Source: Gemmatimonadaceae bacterium (lineage in GTDB: Bacteria > Gemmatimonadota > Gemmatimonadetes > Gemmatimonadales > Gemmatimonadaceae). From it: a DNA stretch of 64,000 nucleotides. The notes below the pieces were generated by a model. It was not told the origin of the DNA and did no database searches. It saw only the letters and a list, made by a program, of their open reading frames with translations. The stretch spans positions 1 through 64,000 of the forward strand of contig WYBP01000023.1 of NCBI GenBank assembly GCA_011525845.1, given 5' to 3'. The position numbers and the translations under genes are program-made. Below, one piece after another: positions 11,807-20,858 of this stretch. The first letter of the stretch is position 1. Every line of letters starts with the position of its first letter.

Positions 11807-12543
11807 CCGCTCCCCTCGTCTCGCCCGTGCCGCCGCCCGTGCCACCGCCCGTGCTCGAGGCCATCGGGGTCGCCAAGTCGTACCGTGGCGGCGACGGCAA
11901 CGAGATCCGCGTGCTCGCCGGCGTGGACCTCACCCTCGCGCGCGGCGAGATGGTCGCGGTGGTGGGCGCCAGCGGCGCGGGGAAGAGCACCTTCCTGCAC
12001 GTGCTCGGGGCGCTGGAGCGCGCGGACGCGGGCGAGGTGCGCATCGGCGGCGAGTCCACCACGGGGGCCTCGGACGAGGCGCTGGCGGAACTCCGCGGGC
12101 GCCACGTGGGTTTCGTCTTCCAGTTCCATCACCTGCTCAAGGAGTTCTCCGCGCTCGAGAACGTGATGATGCCACTCCGGATCCTGGACCAGCCGCGGGC
12201 GGCCGCCCGTGCGCGGGCGGAGGCCCTGCTCGACCGCGTGGGGCTCAGCGCGCGCCGGCACCACCGGCCGTCGGAGCTCTCCGGCGGGGAGCAGCAGCGT
12301 GCCGCCGTGGCGCGGGCGCTCGCCGCCCAGCCGCAACTGCTGCTCGCCGACGAGCCGTCCGGGAACCTGGACCACCAGAACGCCGAGTCGCTGCACGACC
12401 TCTTCGCCCGCCTCACGGCGGAGCTGGGCGTGGGGGTGGTGGTGGTGACGCACAACCGCTCGCTGGCGTCGCGCGCGTCGCGCGTCTTGCATCTGGAGGA
12501 TGGGCGGTTGCATCCTGCGGCAGCGCACGAGGGAGGCGTCTGA
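11803..12543 (+). CDS. lolD: Lipoprotein-releasing ABC transporter ATP-binding protein
   Basis: This 246-residue ABC ATPase powers the adjacent permease. It has Walker A GASGAGKST, Q-loop (FVFQFHHLL), signature LSGGEQQRAAVARAL, Walker B LLLADEPSGNLD and a VTHN switch. The extended ADEPSGNLD sequence is typical of the LolD/MacB/FtsE subfamily. The start overlaps the permease stop by four bases. MacB-type substrates cannot be excluded, but the pairing with a LolC/E-like permease favours lipoprotein release. Confidence 0.88.
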   Translation: MTAPLVSPVPPPVPPPVLEAIGVAKSYRGGDGNEIRVLAGVDLTLARGEMVAVVGASGAGKSTFLHVLGALERADAGEVRIGGESTTGASDEALAELRGRHVGFVFQFHHLLKEFSALENVMMPLRILDQPRAAARARAEALLDRVGLSARRHHRPSELSGGEQQRAAVARALAAQPQLLLADEPSGNLDHQNAESLHDLFARLTAELGVGVVVVTHNRSLASRASRVLHLEDGRLHPAAAHEGGV

Positions 12544-13028
12544 TGGTCTGCGACCAGTGCCGGGAGCGCGACGCGGTGGTGCACCTCACGCAGATCGTGG
12601 AGAACGCGGTCTCGCAGGTGCATCTCTGCGAGCGCTGTGCCGCCGAGCGCGGGATCGAGACCACGGTCTCGGTGCCCCAGCATCCGCTGGGGGATTTCCT
12701 GCAGGCCGTGCAGCAGCAGGCCGCGCAGCTCCCCGGGGATGCGGCGCGCTGCGCCTACTGCGGCACCTCGCTGCGCGATTTCCGCGCGAGCGGCCGGCTG
12801 GGGTGCGCGCACTGCTACGGCGCGTTCGAGCACAGCCTGCGCGAGCTGCTGCGGCGCGTGCACGGGAGCACCCGGCACGATGGCTGGCGCTACGAGTCGC
12901 GGGACCCCGACCTGATGGCGCGGGAGCTGACGCTGCACGAGTTGCGCGAGCAGCTCCAGCGTGCCGTCGCGGAGGAGCAGTTCGAGATGGCGGCGACCCT
13001 CCGGGACCAGATCCGGGGGCTCGAATGA
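12543..13028 (+). CDS. mcsA: McsA, activator of the protein arginine kinase
   Basis: This 161-residue protein has four CxxC motifs (residues 3-6, 29-32, 70-73, 88-91) that form two zinc sites, and a C-terminal UVR motif (LREQLQRAVAEEQFEMA region). In Bacillus, McsA binds and activates McsB and links it to ClpC. The order mcsA-mcsB-clpC is the same as in Firmicutes, but no ctsR repressor gene precedes it. The start shares one base with the lolD stop. Confidence 0.9.
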   Translation: MVCDQCRERDAVVHLTQIVENAVSQVHLCERCAAERGIETTVSVPQHPLGDFLQAVQQQAAQLPGDAARCAYCGTSLRDFRASGRLGCAHCYGAFEHSLRELLRRVHGSTRHDGWRYESRDPDLMARELTLHELREQLQRAVAEEQFEMAATLRDQIRGLE

Positions 13029-14122
13029 CGCTCGACCTCTCCCTCCTGCCCGACGGCGGGCTGCAGTGGCTCACCGCCTCCGGCGACCATGCGGGGATCG
13101 TCCTCTCGTCGCGGATCCGGCTGGCGCGCAACCTCTCCGGCTACGCCTTCCCGCCGCGCGCGCGCGAGGGGGAGCGGCTCCGGGTGCTGCAGCAGCTGCG
13201 CGACGCCTCGGGGCGGATCCCGTCCTTGCGGGACGCGGCGCTGGTGCGCGTGGACGAGTGCACGGAGCAGGAGCGCCTCCTCCTGCACGAGCGCCACCTC
13301 GTCAGCCGCGAGCTGGCGGGCCTGGACCAGTCCTCGGGGGCGGTGCGGGGCGTGCCGGGGGCCTCGGCGGTGTTCGTGACCGGCGACGCGGGGTTGATGG
13401 TGAACGAGGAGGACCACCTCCGGCTGCAGGTGTTCCGCTCGGGGTTCGACGTGCCGGGCGCGCTGCGCACGGCGGAGCGGATGGACCGCGAGCTGGGCGC
13501 GGAGCTCCCGTACGCGTGGCACGGCGAGTTCGGCTTCCTCACCGCCTGCCCGACGAACACGGGGACGGGGATGCGCGCGTCGGTGCTGATCCACCTCCCC
13601 GGGCTCGTGCTCACGCAGGAGATCGGGAAGGTGCTCCAGGGGCTGCAGCACATGGGGCTCACCTACCGCGGGCTCTACGGGGAGGGGAGCGATGTGCTCG
13701 GGAACTTCTTCCAGATCTCGAACCAGACCACGCTCGGCCGCTCCGAGGAGGAGCTGGCGGACCAGCTGGTGCGGGTGGTGCGCCGCGTGATCGAGCGGGA
13801 GGAGGAGGCTCGGCGTGTCCTCTTGCGGGACGCCGGTTATATTATAGAGGACAAGCTGTGGCGCGCGTTCGGCACGCTGCGGCACGCGCGGAACCTGCCA
13901 GCGGACGAGGCGATGAACCTGCTGAGCGGCGTGCGCCTCGCCGCGGGGCTGAACCTGTTCTCCGGGCTCAGTGTATACACGCTCAACAAGCTCCTGATCT
14001 TCAGCCAGTCGGCGCACCTGTCGCATGCGGAGGGGCGGGTGCTCACCGAGGGCGAGGCGAACCTGGCGCGGGCTCGGTACGTGCGCCAGGTACTCGCGAA
14101 CGAGGCGAATCTCCCCGGCTGA
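13025..14122 (+). CDS. mcsB: Protein arginine kinase McsB
   Basis: McsB phosphorylates arginine residues of damaged proteins and marks them for ClpC-ClpP. The 365-residue protein has the phosphagen-kinase fold: SSRIRLARNL near the N-terminus, the catalytic NEEDHLR, and the nucleotide-binding CPTNTGTGMRASV. The RDxxRP motif described for the phospho-arginine allosteric site is not visible, and GEANLARARYVR occupies the C-terminal part, so allosteric control may differ. ATG 13025 overlaps mcsA by four bases. A patch of A/T-ending codons (GGT TAT ATT ATA) stands out at 13835-13846. Confidence 0.92.
   Translation: MTLDLSLLPDGGLQWLTASGDHAGIVLSSRIRLARNLSGYAFPPRAREGERLRVLQQLRDASGRIPSLRDAALVRVDECTEQERLLLHERHLVSRELAGLDQSSGAVRGVPGASAVFVTGDAGLMVNEEDHLRLQVFRSGFDVPGALRTAERMDRELGAELPYAWHGEFGFLTACPTNTGTGMRASVLIHLPGLVLTQEIGKVLQGLQHMGLTYRGLYGEGSDVLGNFFQISNQTTLGRSEEELADQLVRVVRRVIEREEEARRVLLRDAGYIIEDKLWRAFGTLRHARNLPADEAMNLLSGVRLAAGLNLFSGLSVYTLNKLLIFSQSAHLSHAEGRVLTEGEANLARARYVRQVLANEANLPG
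13837..13847 (+). promoter_or_regulatory. AT-rich -10-like patch inside mcsB
   Basis: TTATATTATAG interrupts strongly GC-rich codons. It contains TATATT (13838-13843) and TATTAT (13840-13845) and lies about 310 bases before clpC. It could be an internal promoter giving clpC separate expression. No convincing -35 is seen at 16-18 bases, so confidence is low. Confidence 0.25.
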
Positions 14123-14153
14123 CCCGCCGGGGGAGTGCAATCAGAGGCGACTG

Positions 14154-16643
14154 ATGAACGGCTACAACTTCACGGAGCGGGTGCGGAAGGTCCTGGCGAT
14201 GGCTCGCGAGGAAGCGGCGCGCCTGCACCACGAATACGTCGGCACGGAGCACATCCTGCTCGGCCTCATCCGCGAGGGTGAGGGCGTCGCCGCGGCCGTG
14301 CTCAACAACCTCTCGGTGGACCTCGAGGAGATCCAGCAGAAGATCGAGGAGACCGTGAAGAAGGGGAAGGCGGCGCAGGCCACCGGGCCGGACCTGCCGT
14401 ACACGTCGCGCGCGAAGAAGGTGCTCGAGCTGGCGATGGGCGAGGCGCGCGAGCTGAACCACAGCTACGTGGGCACCGAGCACCTCCTGCTCGGCCTGCT
14501 GCGCGAGGAGAAGGGGATCGCGGCGTCGGTGCTGACCGACGCCGGCGTGAACCTCGAGGCGGCGCGCGCGGAGACGCTGCGCCTGCTGGGCACGGAGATG
14601 CCGCAGGGCGGCGCCGCCACGCCGCCGGGCGTGACGCCCGCCGCGCCCTCGGGGAAGGGGGAGAAGAAGTCCAAGACCCCCGCGCTCGACCACTTCTGCC
14701 GCGACCTCACCACGCTGGCCGCGGAGGGGCAGCTCGACCCGACGATCGGGCGGTTCAAGGAGATCGAGCGGGTGATGGAGGTGCTCTCGCGCCGGAAGAA
14801 GAACAACCCGGTGCTGATCGGCGAGCCGGGGGTGGGGAAGACCGCGATCGTCGAGGGGCTCGCGCAGCTCATCGCGAACAACGAGTGCCCCGACTCGCTC
14901 CGCGACCACCGGGTGCTCTCGCTCGACATGGCGGCGGTGATCGCCGGCACGAAGTACCGCGGCCAGTTCGAGGAGCGGCTCAAGGCGGTGATGAACGAGA
15001 TCGCGCAGAACAAGCTCGTGATCCTCTTCATCGACGAGCTGCACACGCTCGTGGGCGCCGGGGCCGCCGAGGGCGCGATCGACGCGAGCAACATGCTCAA
15101 GCCCGCGCTCGCGCGCGGCGAGCTGCAGTGCGTCGGGGCCTCCACGCTCAACGAGTACCGCAAGTACATCGAGAAGGACGGGGCGCTCGAGCGGCGCTTC
15201 CAGACCGTCGTGGTGGACCCGCCCTCGATCGACGAGACGGTGGAGATCCTCAAGGGCCTGCGGGCCAAGTACGAGGACCACCACCGCGTGACGATCCCCG
15301 ACGAGACGCTGGTGATCGCGGCCAAGCTCTCGGAGCGCTACATCACGGACCGCTTCCTGCCGGACAAGGCGATCGACGTGATCGACGAGGCGGGGGCGCG
15401 GGCGCGGCTCGCGGCGCAGGTGCCGCCCCCGGAGGTGGCCGACCTCAAGGCGAAGCTCGAGGAGGTCAACGCGGAGAAGGACGCCGCCGTGCGCGACCAG
15501 AACTTCGAGCGGGCGGCCGCGCTCCGCGACACCGAGCGCGAGCTGCAGGGACAGATCCGCGCGCGCCAGGAGGAGTGGGAGACCAAGCGCCAGTCGGTGC
15601 GCCCGGTGCTCGGCGAGGAGGAGATCGCGTTCATCGTCTGCCGCTGGACCGGCATCCCCGTGACGCGGCTGCAGGAGGCGGAGACCGCCCGGCTGCTGCG
15701 CATGGAGGAGGAACTCCACAAGCAGGTGGTGGCGCAGGAGGACGCGATCAAGGCGATCGCGCGCTCCATCCGCCGCAGCCGCGCCGGGCTCAAGGACCCG
15801 CGCCGGCCGATCGGGTCGTTCATCTTCTGCGGCCCCACGGGGGTCGGGAAGACGGAGCTGGCGCGCGCCCTGGCCAAGTTCCTCTTCGCGGACGCCTCGG
15901 CGCTCATCCGCGTGGACATGAGCGAGTACATGGAGAAGTTCTCCGTGTCGCGCCTGATCGGCGCGCCGCCGGGCTACGTGGGATACGAGGATTCGGGCAC
16001 GCTCACCAAGGCGGTGCGCCGGAAGCCCTACAGCGTGATCCTGCTCGACGAGATCGAGAAGGCGCACCCCGACGTCTTCAACATCCTCCTGCAGGTCCTC
16101 GACGAGGGGCACCTGACGGACAACTACGGGCGCGTGATCGACTTCAAGAACACGGTCGTGATCATGACCTCGAACGTGGGCGCGAAGGACATCACGAAGA
16201 ACCGGACGCTCGGGTTCGGGTCGGTCGACCCGACGGCGAACTTCGACCGGATGGCGGAGAAGGTGAAGGAGGAGCTCCAGCACGCGTTCAACCCGGAGTT
16301 CCTCAACCGCCTGGACGACACGATCGTCTTCCACCCGCTCAGCCGCGAGCACATCGCGCAGATCGTGGGGATCCTCCTGACGGACGTCCAGAAGCGGCTC
16401 GGGGACGAGGAGCTGACGCTCAAGCTGACCGAGCCCGCGATCGACTTCCTGGTGAAGAACGGGTACGACGTCGCGTATGGCGCCCGGCCGCTCAAGCGGG
16501 CGATCCAGCGCTGGATCGAGGACCCGCTCTCCGAGAAGATCCTCCTCGCCGAGTTCTCGCGCGGCGACGAGATCGAGGTGGACGTGTCCGCGGATGGGGC
16601 GAAGCTCGAGTTCCGGGTCCCCGCCAGCACCCCGAAGGCCTGA
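14154..16643 (+). CDS. clpC: ATP-dependent Clp protease ATPase ClpC
   Basis: ClpC is a Hsp100 unfoldase that feeds proteins to ClpP. The 829-residue protein has two Clp-N repeats (residues 1-145, the region that binds phospho-arginine in Bacillus) and AAA module 1 with GEPGVGKT near 223. A middle domain carrying a UVR-type coiled coil follows ([14 protein letters not shown]), then AAA module 2 with GPTGVGKTE near 560 and a C-terminal D2-small domain. ATG 14154 begins the Clp-N domain ([14 protein letters not shown]). A 31-base gap separates it from mcsB. The protease subunit ClpP is not in the window. Confidence 0.95.
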   Translation: MNGYNFTERVRKVLAMAREEAARLHHEYVGTEHILLGLIREGEGVAAAVLNNLSVDLEEIQQKIEETVKKGKAAQATGPDLPYTSRAKKVLELAMGEARELNHSYVGTEHLLLGLLREEKGIAASVLTDAGVNLEAARAETLRLLGTEMPQGGAATPPGVTPAAPSGKGEKKSKTPALDHFCRDLTTLAAEGQLDPTIGRFKEIERVMEVLSRRKKNNPVLIGEPGVGKTAIVEGLAQLIANNECPDSLRDHRVLSLDMAAVIAGTKYRGQFEERLKAVMNEIAQNKLVILFIDELHTLVGAGAAEGAIDASNMLKPALARGELQCVGASTLNEYRKYIEKDGALERRFQTVVVDPPSIDETVEILKGLRAKYEDHHRVTIPDETLVIAAKLSERYITDRFLPDKAIDVIDEAGARARLAAQVPPPEVADLKAKLEEVNAEKDAAVRDQNFERAAALRDTERELQGQIRARQEEWETKRQSVRPVLGEEEIAFIVCRWTGIPVTRLQEAETARLLRMEEELHKQVVAQEDAIKAIARSIRRSRAGLKDPRRPIGSFIFCGPTGVGKTELARALAKFLFADASALIRVDMSEYMEKFSVSRLIGAPPGYVGYEDSGTLTKAVRRKPYSVILLDEIEKAHPDVFNILLQVLDEGHLTDNYGRVIDFKNTVVIMTSNVGAKDITKNRTLGFGSVDPTANFDRMAEKVKEELQHAFNPEFLNRLDDTIVFHPLSREHIAQIVGILLTDVQKRLGDEELTLKLTEPAIDFLVKNGYDVAYGARPLKRAIQRWIEDPLSEKILLAEFSRGDEIEVDVSADGAKLEFRVPASTPKA

Positions 16644-16721
16644 CCCACCCGAGCGAAAACCTCCCCTGATCCTGCGGGTGTCGAAGGGTTCCGGCATGAA
16701 CCTCTTCGGCCCCTTCCCGTG

Positions 16722-16727
16722 TATATT
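16722..16727 (+). promoter_or_regulatory. -10 element before bamA, possibly leaderless
   Basis: TATATT sits six bases before the bamA ATG in a GC-rich gap after clpC. Transcription normally starts six or seven bases after the -10, so the mRNA could begin at or next to the ATG. No good -35 is visible and no Shine-Dalgarno lies between. Confidence 0.45.
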
Positions 16728-16733
16728 CCATCC

Positions 16734-19157
16734 ATGCAACGAGTTCTGTTGGTGGCGCTCGCCGCCGGTCTGGCGGCGGCGCCACTTGCCGCGCAGGATC
16801 CTGCCGCTTCGCTCACGGGCCGCTGTCTCACCCCCGACTCGATCGACGTCCGGGGTCTGACACGCGTCCAGCGGGGCACGGCGCTCGCGGCCTCGGGACT
16901 CCGGGCGGGCACCCAGCTCAACTTCCCGACCATCCAGCGCGCCATCCGCGACCTCTTCACGACCGGTGACTTCGGCGACGTGCGGGTCGACTGCGACCTG
17001 CCGGCGGACGGGGCGAGCGCGATCCTGGTGATCACGGTGGAGGAGCGCCCGCTGCTCGGCAGCGTGAGCGTGACGGGCCCCGACCGGATCTCGCCGCGCA
17101 CGGTGCAGGACAAGGTGGACCTGCTCATCGGGCGGCCCGTCGATCCCTCCGTCATCGCGGTCTCGATGCGGCGGATCGACTCGCTCTACCAGGCCAACGG
17201 CTACTACCTCGCCCGCGTCCGCGCCGAGACCACCTCGCTCGGGGACCGGATCGGGATCGTGTTCCGCGTGGAGGAGGGGCGGCGCCTCGCGATCTCGGGG
17301 GTGAACATCACGGGGAACTCCGCCGTGAGCGACGAGGACATCGTCGGCGAGATGAAGACGCGCCCCGAGGGGTTCTGGTGGTGGCGGCGCGGGGAGTTCG
17401 ACGAGGACAAGTACGCCACGGACCTCGGCGAGAACATCCCGAAGCTCTTCGCGCAGCGCGGCTACGTCGACTTCCAGCTCGACCGGGACTCCCTGGTCAT
17501 CGACCGGGAGCGCGGGAAGGCGATGGTCGACCTCAGGATCCGGGAGGGGGAGCAGTACCGGGTGAAGGGGTTCGAGGTCGTCGGGAACCGCCGGTTCAGC
17601 TCGGAGGAGATCAGCGCGCTCTACCCGTTCACGACGCGCGCGCCCTCGCTCACGGAACGGATGCGCGCGCTGGTGCGGCGCCGTGCGCCGGCCACGGACG
17701 TGTTCGACCGCACCCGCTGGGAGGAGGCCACCCAGCAGGTGAGCACGCTGTACAACAACCAGGGGTACATCTACGCCCAGGTGCGGCCGGTGGTCGAGCG
17801 GAACCCGGCGGACTCCTCGGGATTCGTGCGGCTGCGCTGGGACATCGTCGAGGGCACGCCGGCCATCATCAACCGCGTGGAGATCCTCGGCAACGACTTC
17901 ACGGTGGAGAACTGCATCCGTGACCAGCTGGTCATCATCCCGGGTGACGTGTTCAACCAGGACCGGATGATCCGGAGCTGGCGCAGCATCAGCAACCTCG
18001 GGTTCTTCGAGGCGCCGCTCCCGTTCCCCGACGTGCGGCCGGCGAACGACGCGGGGGACGTGGACATCGTGTTCCGCGTGAAGGAGAAGCGCACGGGGAA
18101 CGTGAACTTCGGCGCCTCGGTCGGGCAGGGCACCGGGCTCGGCGGCTTCATCGGGCTCGAGCAGCCGAACCTGTTCGGGAAGTGCAAGCGCGGCACCATC
18201 CAGTGGCAGTTCGGGCAGTACATCAACGACTTCAACACCTCGTACACGGATCCGGGGATCCGCGGCTCGCTGATCTCGGGCCAGGTGAGCGCGTACCGGT
18301 CGCAGGCGCGGTACCGCATCGCCGACCTCGGGCGCACCACGCGCACCGGCGGCTCGCTCCGCGTCGGCTTCCCGTTCCCGCGGTCGCGCTTCACCCGCGT
18401 GTTCGTCTCGTACGGGCTCGAGTCCGTGCGCTACGGGGACGACGGCCTGCTCGGCACGATCACCACCAACTCCTGCGCGGGGTGCCTCCGGAGCACGGTG
18501 GGGATCGACCTGAGCCGCGACACGCGGCTCGACATGCCGTTCCCGACCGAGGGACAGTTGCAGAGCATCGGCGCGCAGCTCAACGGCGGCCCGCTCGGCG
18601 GCAGCGCCACCTTCCAGCGCTACACGGCGGAGGCGCGTTCGTACACCGTGATCGGCCGGATCGGCGGGACCAAGCCGGGCTCGCAGCCGCTGCGCCTCAC
18701 CTTCGGGCTCTCCGGCCGCACCGGGTTCGTGTTCGGCGACGCCGGCGACTTCTTCTACTCGCAGCAGTTCTCGCTGGGCGGCGTGCAGTTCGGCGAGATG
18801 CTGCGCGGCTATCCCGAGTTCTCGATCACCCCCACGGGATTCACGTCGTCCACGGGCACGTTCAACGCCCAGCGCCAGTCGTTCGGCAGCGCCTTCTTCG
18901 CCAGCACGGCGGAGATCGGCCTGCGCTTCAACTCGTCCGTGTACGTGAACGCGTTCTACGATGCCGGCAACCTCTGGGCACGGCCGCGGGACTTCGATCC
19001 CACGCGCCTGTTCCGCGGGTCCGGCATCGGTGTGTCCACCGTCACGCCGCTCGGTCCACTCGGGATCGACTGGGCGTACGGTTTCGATCGCCGTGACGGC
19101 AATGGCCGGCCGGATCCCCGGTGGCAACTGCACTTCCGGCTTGGCCAGATCTTCTAA
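16734..19157 (+). CDS. bamA: Outer membrane protein assembly factor BamA
   Basis: BamA inserts beta-barrel proteins into the outer membrane. The 807-residue precursor has a signal peptide (MQRVLLVALAAGLAAAPLAAQ) and five POTRA domains over residues of about 30-420 (repeated short GN/GxxV strands such as NITGNSAVSDEDI). The C-terminal 16-strand barrel has the L6 motif RGYPEF and ends in Phe (LGQIF), the usual barrel-targeting end. ATG 16734 is preferred over GTG 16719 because it gives a clean signal peptide. It heads the envelope gene block. Confidence 0.95.
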   Translation: MQRVLLVALAAGLAAAPLAAQDPAASLTGRCLTPDSIDVRGLTRVQRGTALAASGLRAGTQLNFPTIQRAIRDLFTTGDFGDVRVDCDLPADGASAILVITVEERPLLGSVSVTGPDRISPRTVQDKVDLLIGRPVDPSVIAVSMRRIDSLYQANGYYLARVRAETTSLGDRIGIVFRVEEGRRLAISGVNITGNSAVSDEDIVGEMKTRPEGFWWWRRGEFDEDKYATDLGENIPKLFAQRGYVDFQLDRDSLVIDRERGKAMVDLRIREGEQYRVKGFEVVGNRRFSSEEISALYPFTTRAPSLTERMRALVRRRAPATDVFDRTRWEEATQQVSTLYNNQGYIYAQVRPVVERNPADSSGFVRLRWDIVEGTPAIINRVEILGNDFTVENCIRDQLVIIPGDVFNQDRMIRSWRSISNLGFFEAPLPFPDVRPANDAGDVDIVFRVKEKRTGNVNFGASVGQGTGLGGFIGLEQPNLFGKCKRGTIQWQFGQYINDFNTSYTDPGIRGSLISGQVSAYRSQARYRIADLGRTTRTGGSLRVGFPFPRSRFTRVFVSYGLESVRYGDDGLLGTITTNSCAGCLRSTVGIDLSRDTRLDMPFPTEGQLQSIGAQLNGGPLGGSATFQRYTAEARSYTVIGRIGGTKPGSQPLRLTFGLSGRTGFVFGDAGDFFYSQQFSLGGVQFGEMLRGYPEFSITPTGFTSSTGTFNAQRQSFGSAFFASTAEIGLRFNSSVYVNAFYDAGNLWARPRDFDPTRLFRGSGIGVSTVTPLGPLGIDWAYGFDRRDGNGRPDPRWQLHFRLGQIF

Positions 19158-19172
19158 ACCCTGGAGTACCGC

Positions 19173-19787
19173 ATGCATCACCTGTCCCGCGGCGTCCTCG
19201 CCGCCCTCGCCCTCCTTCTCGCCGCCGCGCCGCTCGCGGCGCAGAGCAAGGTCGCCTACATCGATTCCCGCAAGGTCATGCAGGAGATGCCTGGCCGCGC
19301 GCAGGTCGAGGCGCGCATCCGCACGGAGCTCGAGGCGCTCGGCGCCCGCGAGAAGAAGATGGTCGACTCGCTCAACGCGATGATGACCGCGTTCCAGGCC
19401 GACTCGGCGAAGATGACGCAGGAGCAGCGCGTCACCCGCTTCACGGCCATCCAGCAGTACGACGGCCAGTACCGGGACACGCTCGAGGCCCTGCAGGAGG
19501 AGGCGCAGCAGAAGCAGGCCGAGGCGATGCAGCCGCTGTTCGACCTGATCCGCCTCGCGCTCGAGGATGTGCGGCAGGCGGATGGGCTCTCGATGATCTT
19601 CGACCTCGGGGCGCAGGTGAACCCGATCGTGGCGATGGACAAGAACCTCGACGTCTCCGACAAGGTCATCGCGCGGATCCGCACGATGCCGGCGGCACGT
19701 CCGGTGCCGGCGGCCACGCCGCAGCCGGCGGCGACCAAGCCGCCCGGTCCGGTGGCGCAGCCGGCGGGTGTGACCCGCAAGCCCTGA
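19173..19787 (+). CDS. OmpH/Skp family periplasmic chaperone
   Basis: Skp-like chaperones escort unfolded outer-membrane proteins to BamA. The 204-residue protein has a signal peptide ending in LAAQ near residue 24. A long helical region follows (RKVMQEMPGRAQVEARIRTE to LEALQEEAQQKQ), typical of the tentacles of the Skp trimer. It ends with a Pro/Ala-rich tail that E. coli Skp lacks. GGAG lies nine bases before the ATG. It lies 15 bases after bamA and before lpxD, the same order as in Proteobacteria. Confidence 0.88.
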   Translation: MHHLSRGVLAALALLLAAAPLAAQSKVAYIDSRKVMQEMPGRAQVEARIRTELEALGAREKKMVDSLNAMMTAFQADSAKMTQEQRVTRFTAIQQYDGQYRDTLEALQEEAQQKQAEAMQPLFDLIRLALEDVRQADGLSMIFDLGAQVNPIVAMDKNLDVSDKVIARIRTMPAARPVPAATPQPAATKPPGPVAQPAGVTRKP

Positions 19788-19814
19788 CCGGCGCGCATCG
19801 GCCTCCCACCCCCG

Positions 19815-20858
19815 ATGACCGCCGCCCCGCCAGCCCCGCTCCGTCTCGCCGACGTCGCGTCCGCCGTCGGCGGGAAGGTGGTGGGCGACCCGGAGCTGTT
19901 GCTGCGGGGCATCTCGGCGCTTGACCGCGCCGGTGCACAGGAACTCTCGTTCCTGGCGTCGGCCAAGTACGCGAAGGAGCTCGTGACGAGTGCGGCGGGT
20001 GCCGTGCTCGTCACGCCGGAACTGGCGGACGCCCCCGGGCGCTGCGCGAACCGGGTGGTGGTGGCACGGCCGCACGAGGCGATGCTGGCGCTCCTGCCGC
20101 GCTTCTACCGCATGCCGGAGCGCCCGTTCGTCGGCGTGCACCCGTCCGCGGTCGTCGCCGCGGACGCCGTCGTCGATCCCGACAGCTGCATCGAGGCCTT
20201 CACCGTGGTGGGCGCCGGAGCCCGCATCGGGAAGGGGAGCTGGGTCGGCCCGCACTGCACCATCGGGGACGGCGTGGTGGTCGGGCCCGATTGCCGGTTG
20301 GTGGACCAGGTGACGCTCTACCCGGGCACCACGCTCGGCGCGCGGGTGGCGCTGCACGCCGGGGTGCGCATCGGGTGCGACGGATTCGGCTACGTCTTCC
20401 ACGAGGGCGTGCATCGCAAGATCCCCCACGTCGGAAGGTGCGTGATCGGGGACGACGTCGAGATCGGCGCGAACAGCACGGTGGACCGCGGGAGCCTCGA
20501 TGCGACGGAGATCGGCGCCGGCACGAAGATCGACAACATCGTGCACGTGGGGCACAACGTGCGGATCGGGCGGCTCTGCCTGCTGATGGCGGGCGTCATG
20601 ATCGCGGGGAGCGTCCGGATCGAGGACGGTGCGGTCATCGCCGGCCAGGTGGGCATCAGCGGGCACGTGACCATCGGTGCCCGGGCGACGCTGGCGGCGC
20701 AGGCGGGGATCATCTCCGACGTGCCGCCGGGCGAGACCTGGGGAGGCTTCCCCGCGCGCCCGCACAAGGAGCAGATGCGCAGCTACGCCGCGCTGCGGAA
20801 GCTGCCGGAGCTGATGCGGCGGCTCGAGCGCCTCCTCGCGCGCGAGTCCCCCGAGTGA
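19815..20858 (+). CDS. lpxD: UDP-3-O-acylglucosamine N-acyltransferase LpxD
   Basis: LpxD adds the second acyl chain in lipid A synthesis. The 347-residue protein has the N-terminal uridine-binding domain (residues 1-105). A left-handed beta helix of hexapeptide repeats follows, with the catalytic His in the [14 protein letters not shown] segment, then a C-terminal helix. The length equals that of E. coli LpxD. The ATG follows ompH by 27 bases and the stop overlaps the lpxC GTG. Confidence 0.94.
   Translation: MTAAPPAPLRLADVASAVGGKVVGDPELLLRGISALDRAGAQELSFLASAKYAKELVTSAAGAVLVTPELADAPGRCANRVVVARPHEAMLALLPRFYRMPERPFVGVHPSAVVAADAVVDPDSCIEAFTVVGAGARIGKGSWVGPHCTIGDGVVVGPDCRLVDQVTLYPGTTLGARVALHAGVRIGCDGFGYVFHEGVHRKIPHVGRCVIGDDVEIGANSTVDRGSLDATEIGAGTKIDNIVHVGHNVRIGRLCLLMAGVMIAGSVRIEDGAVIAGQVGISGHVTIGARATLAAQAGIISDVPPGETWGGFPARPHKEQMRSYAALRKLPELMRRLERLLARESPE

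Noticed and set aside
14043-20765. A very long open frame on the minus strand (about 2,240 codons) opposite mcsB, clpC, bamA and lpxD
   Set aside because: It runs antisense to genes with clear motifs and has no recognisable domain. High GC third positions keep the opposite strand open, so it is a shadow.
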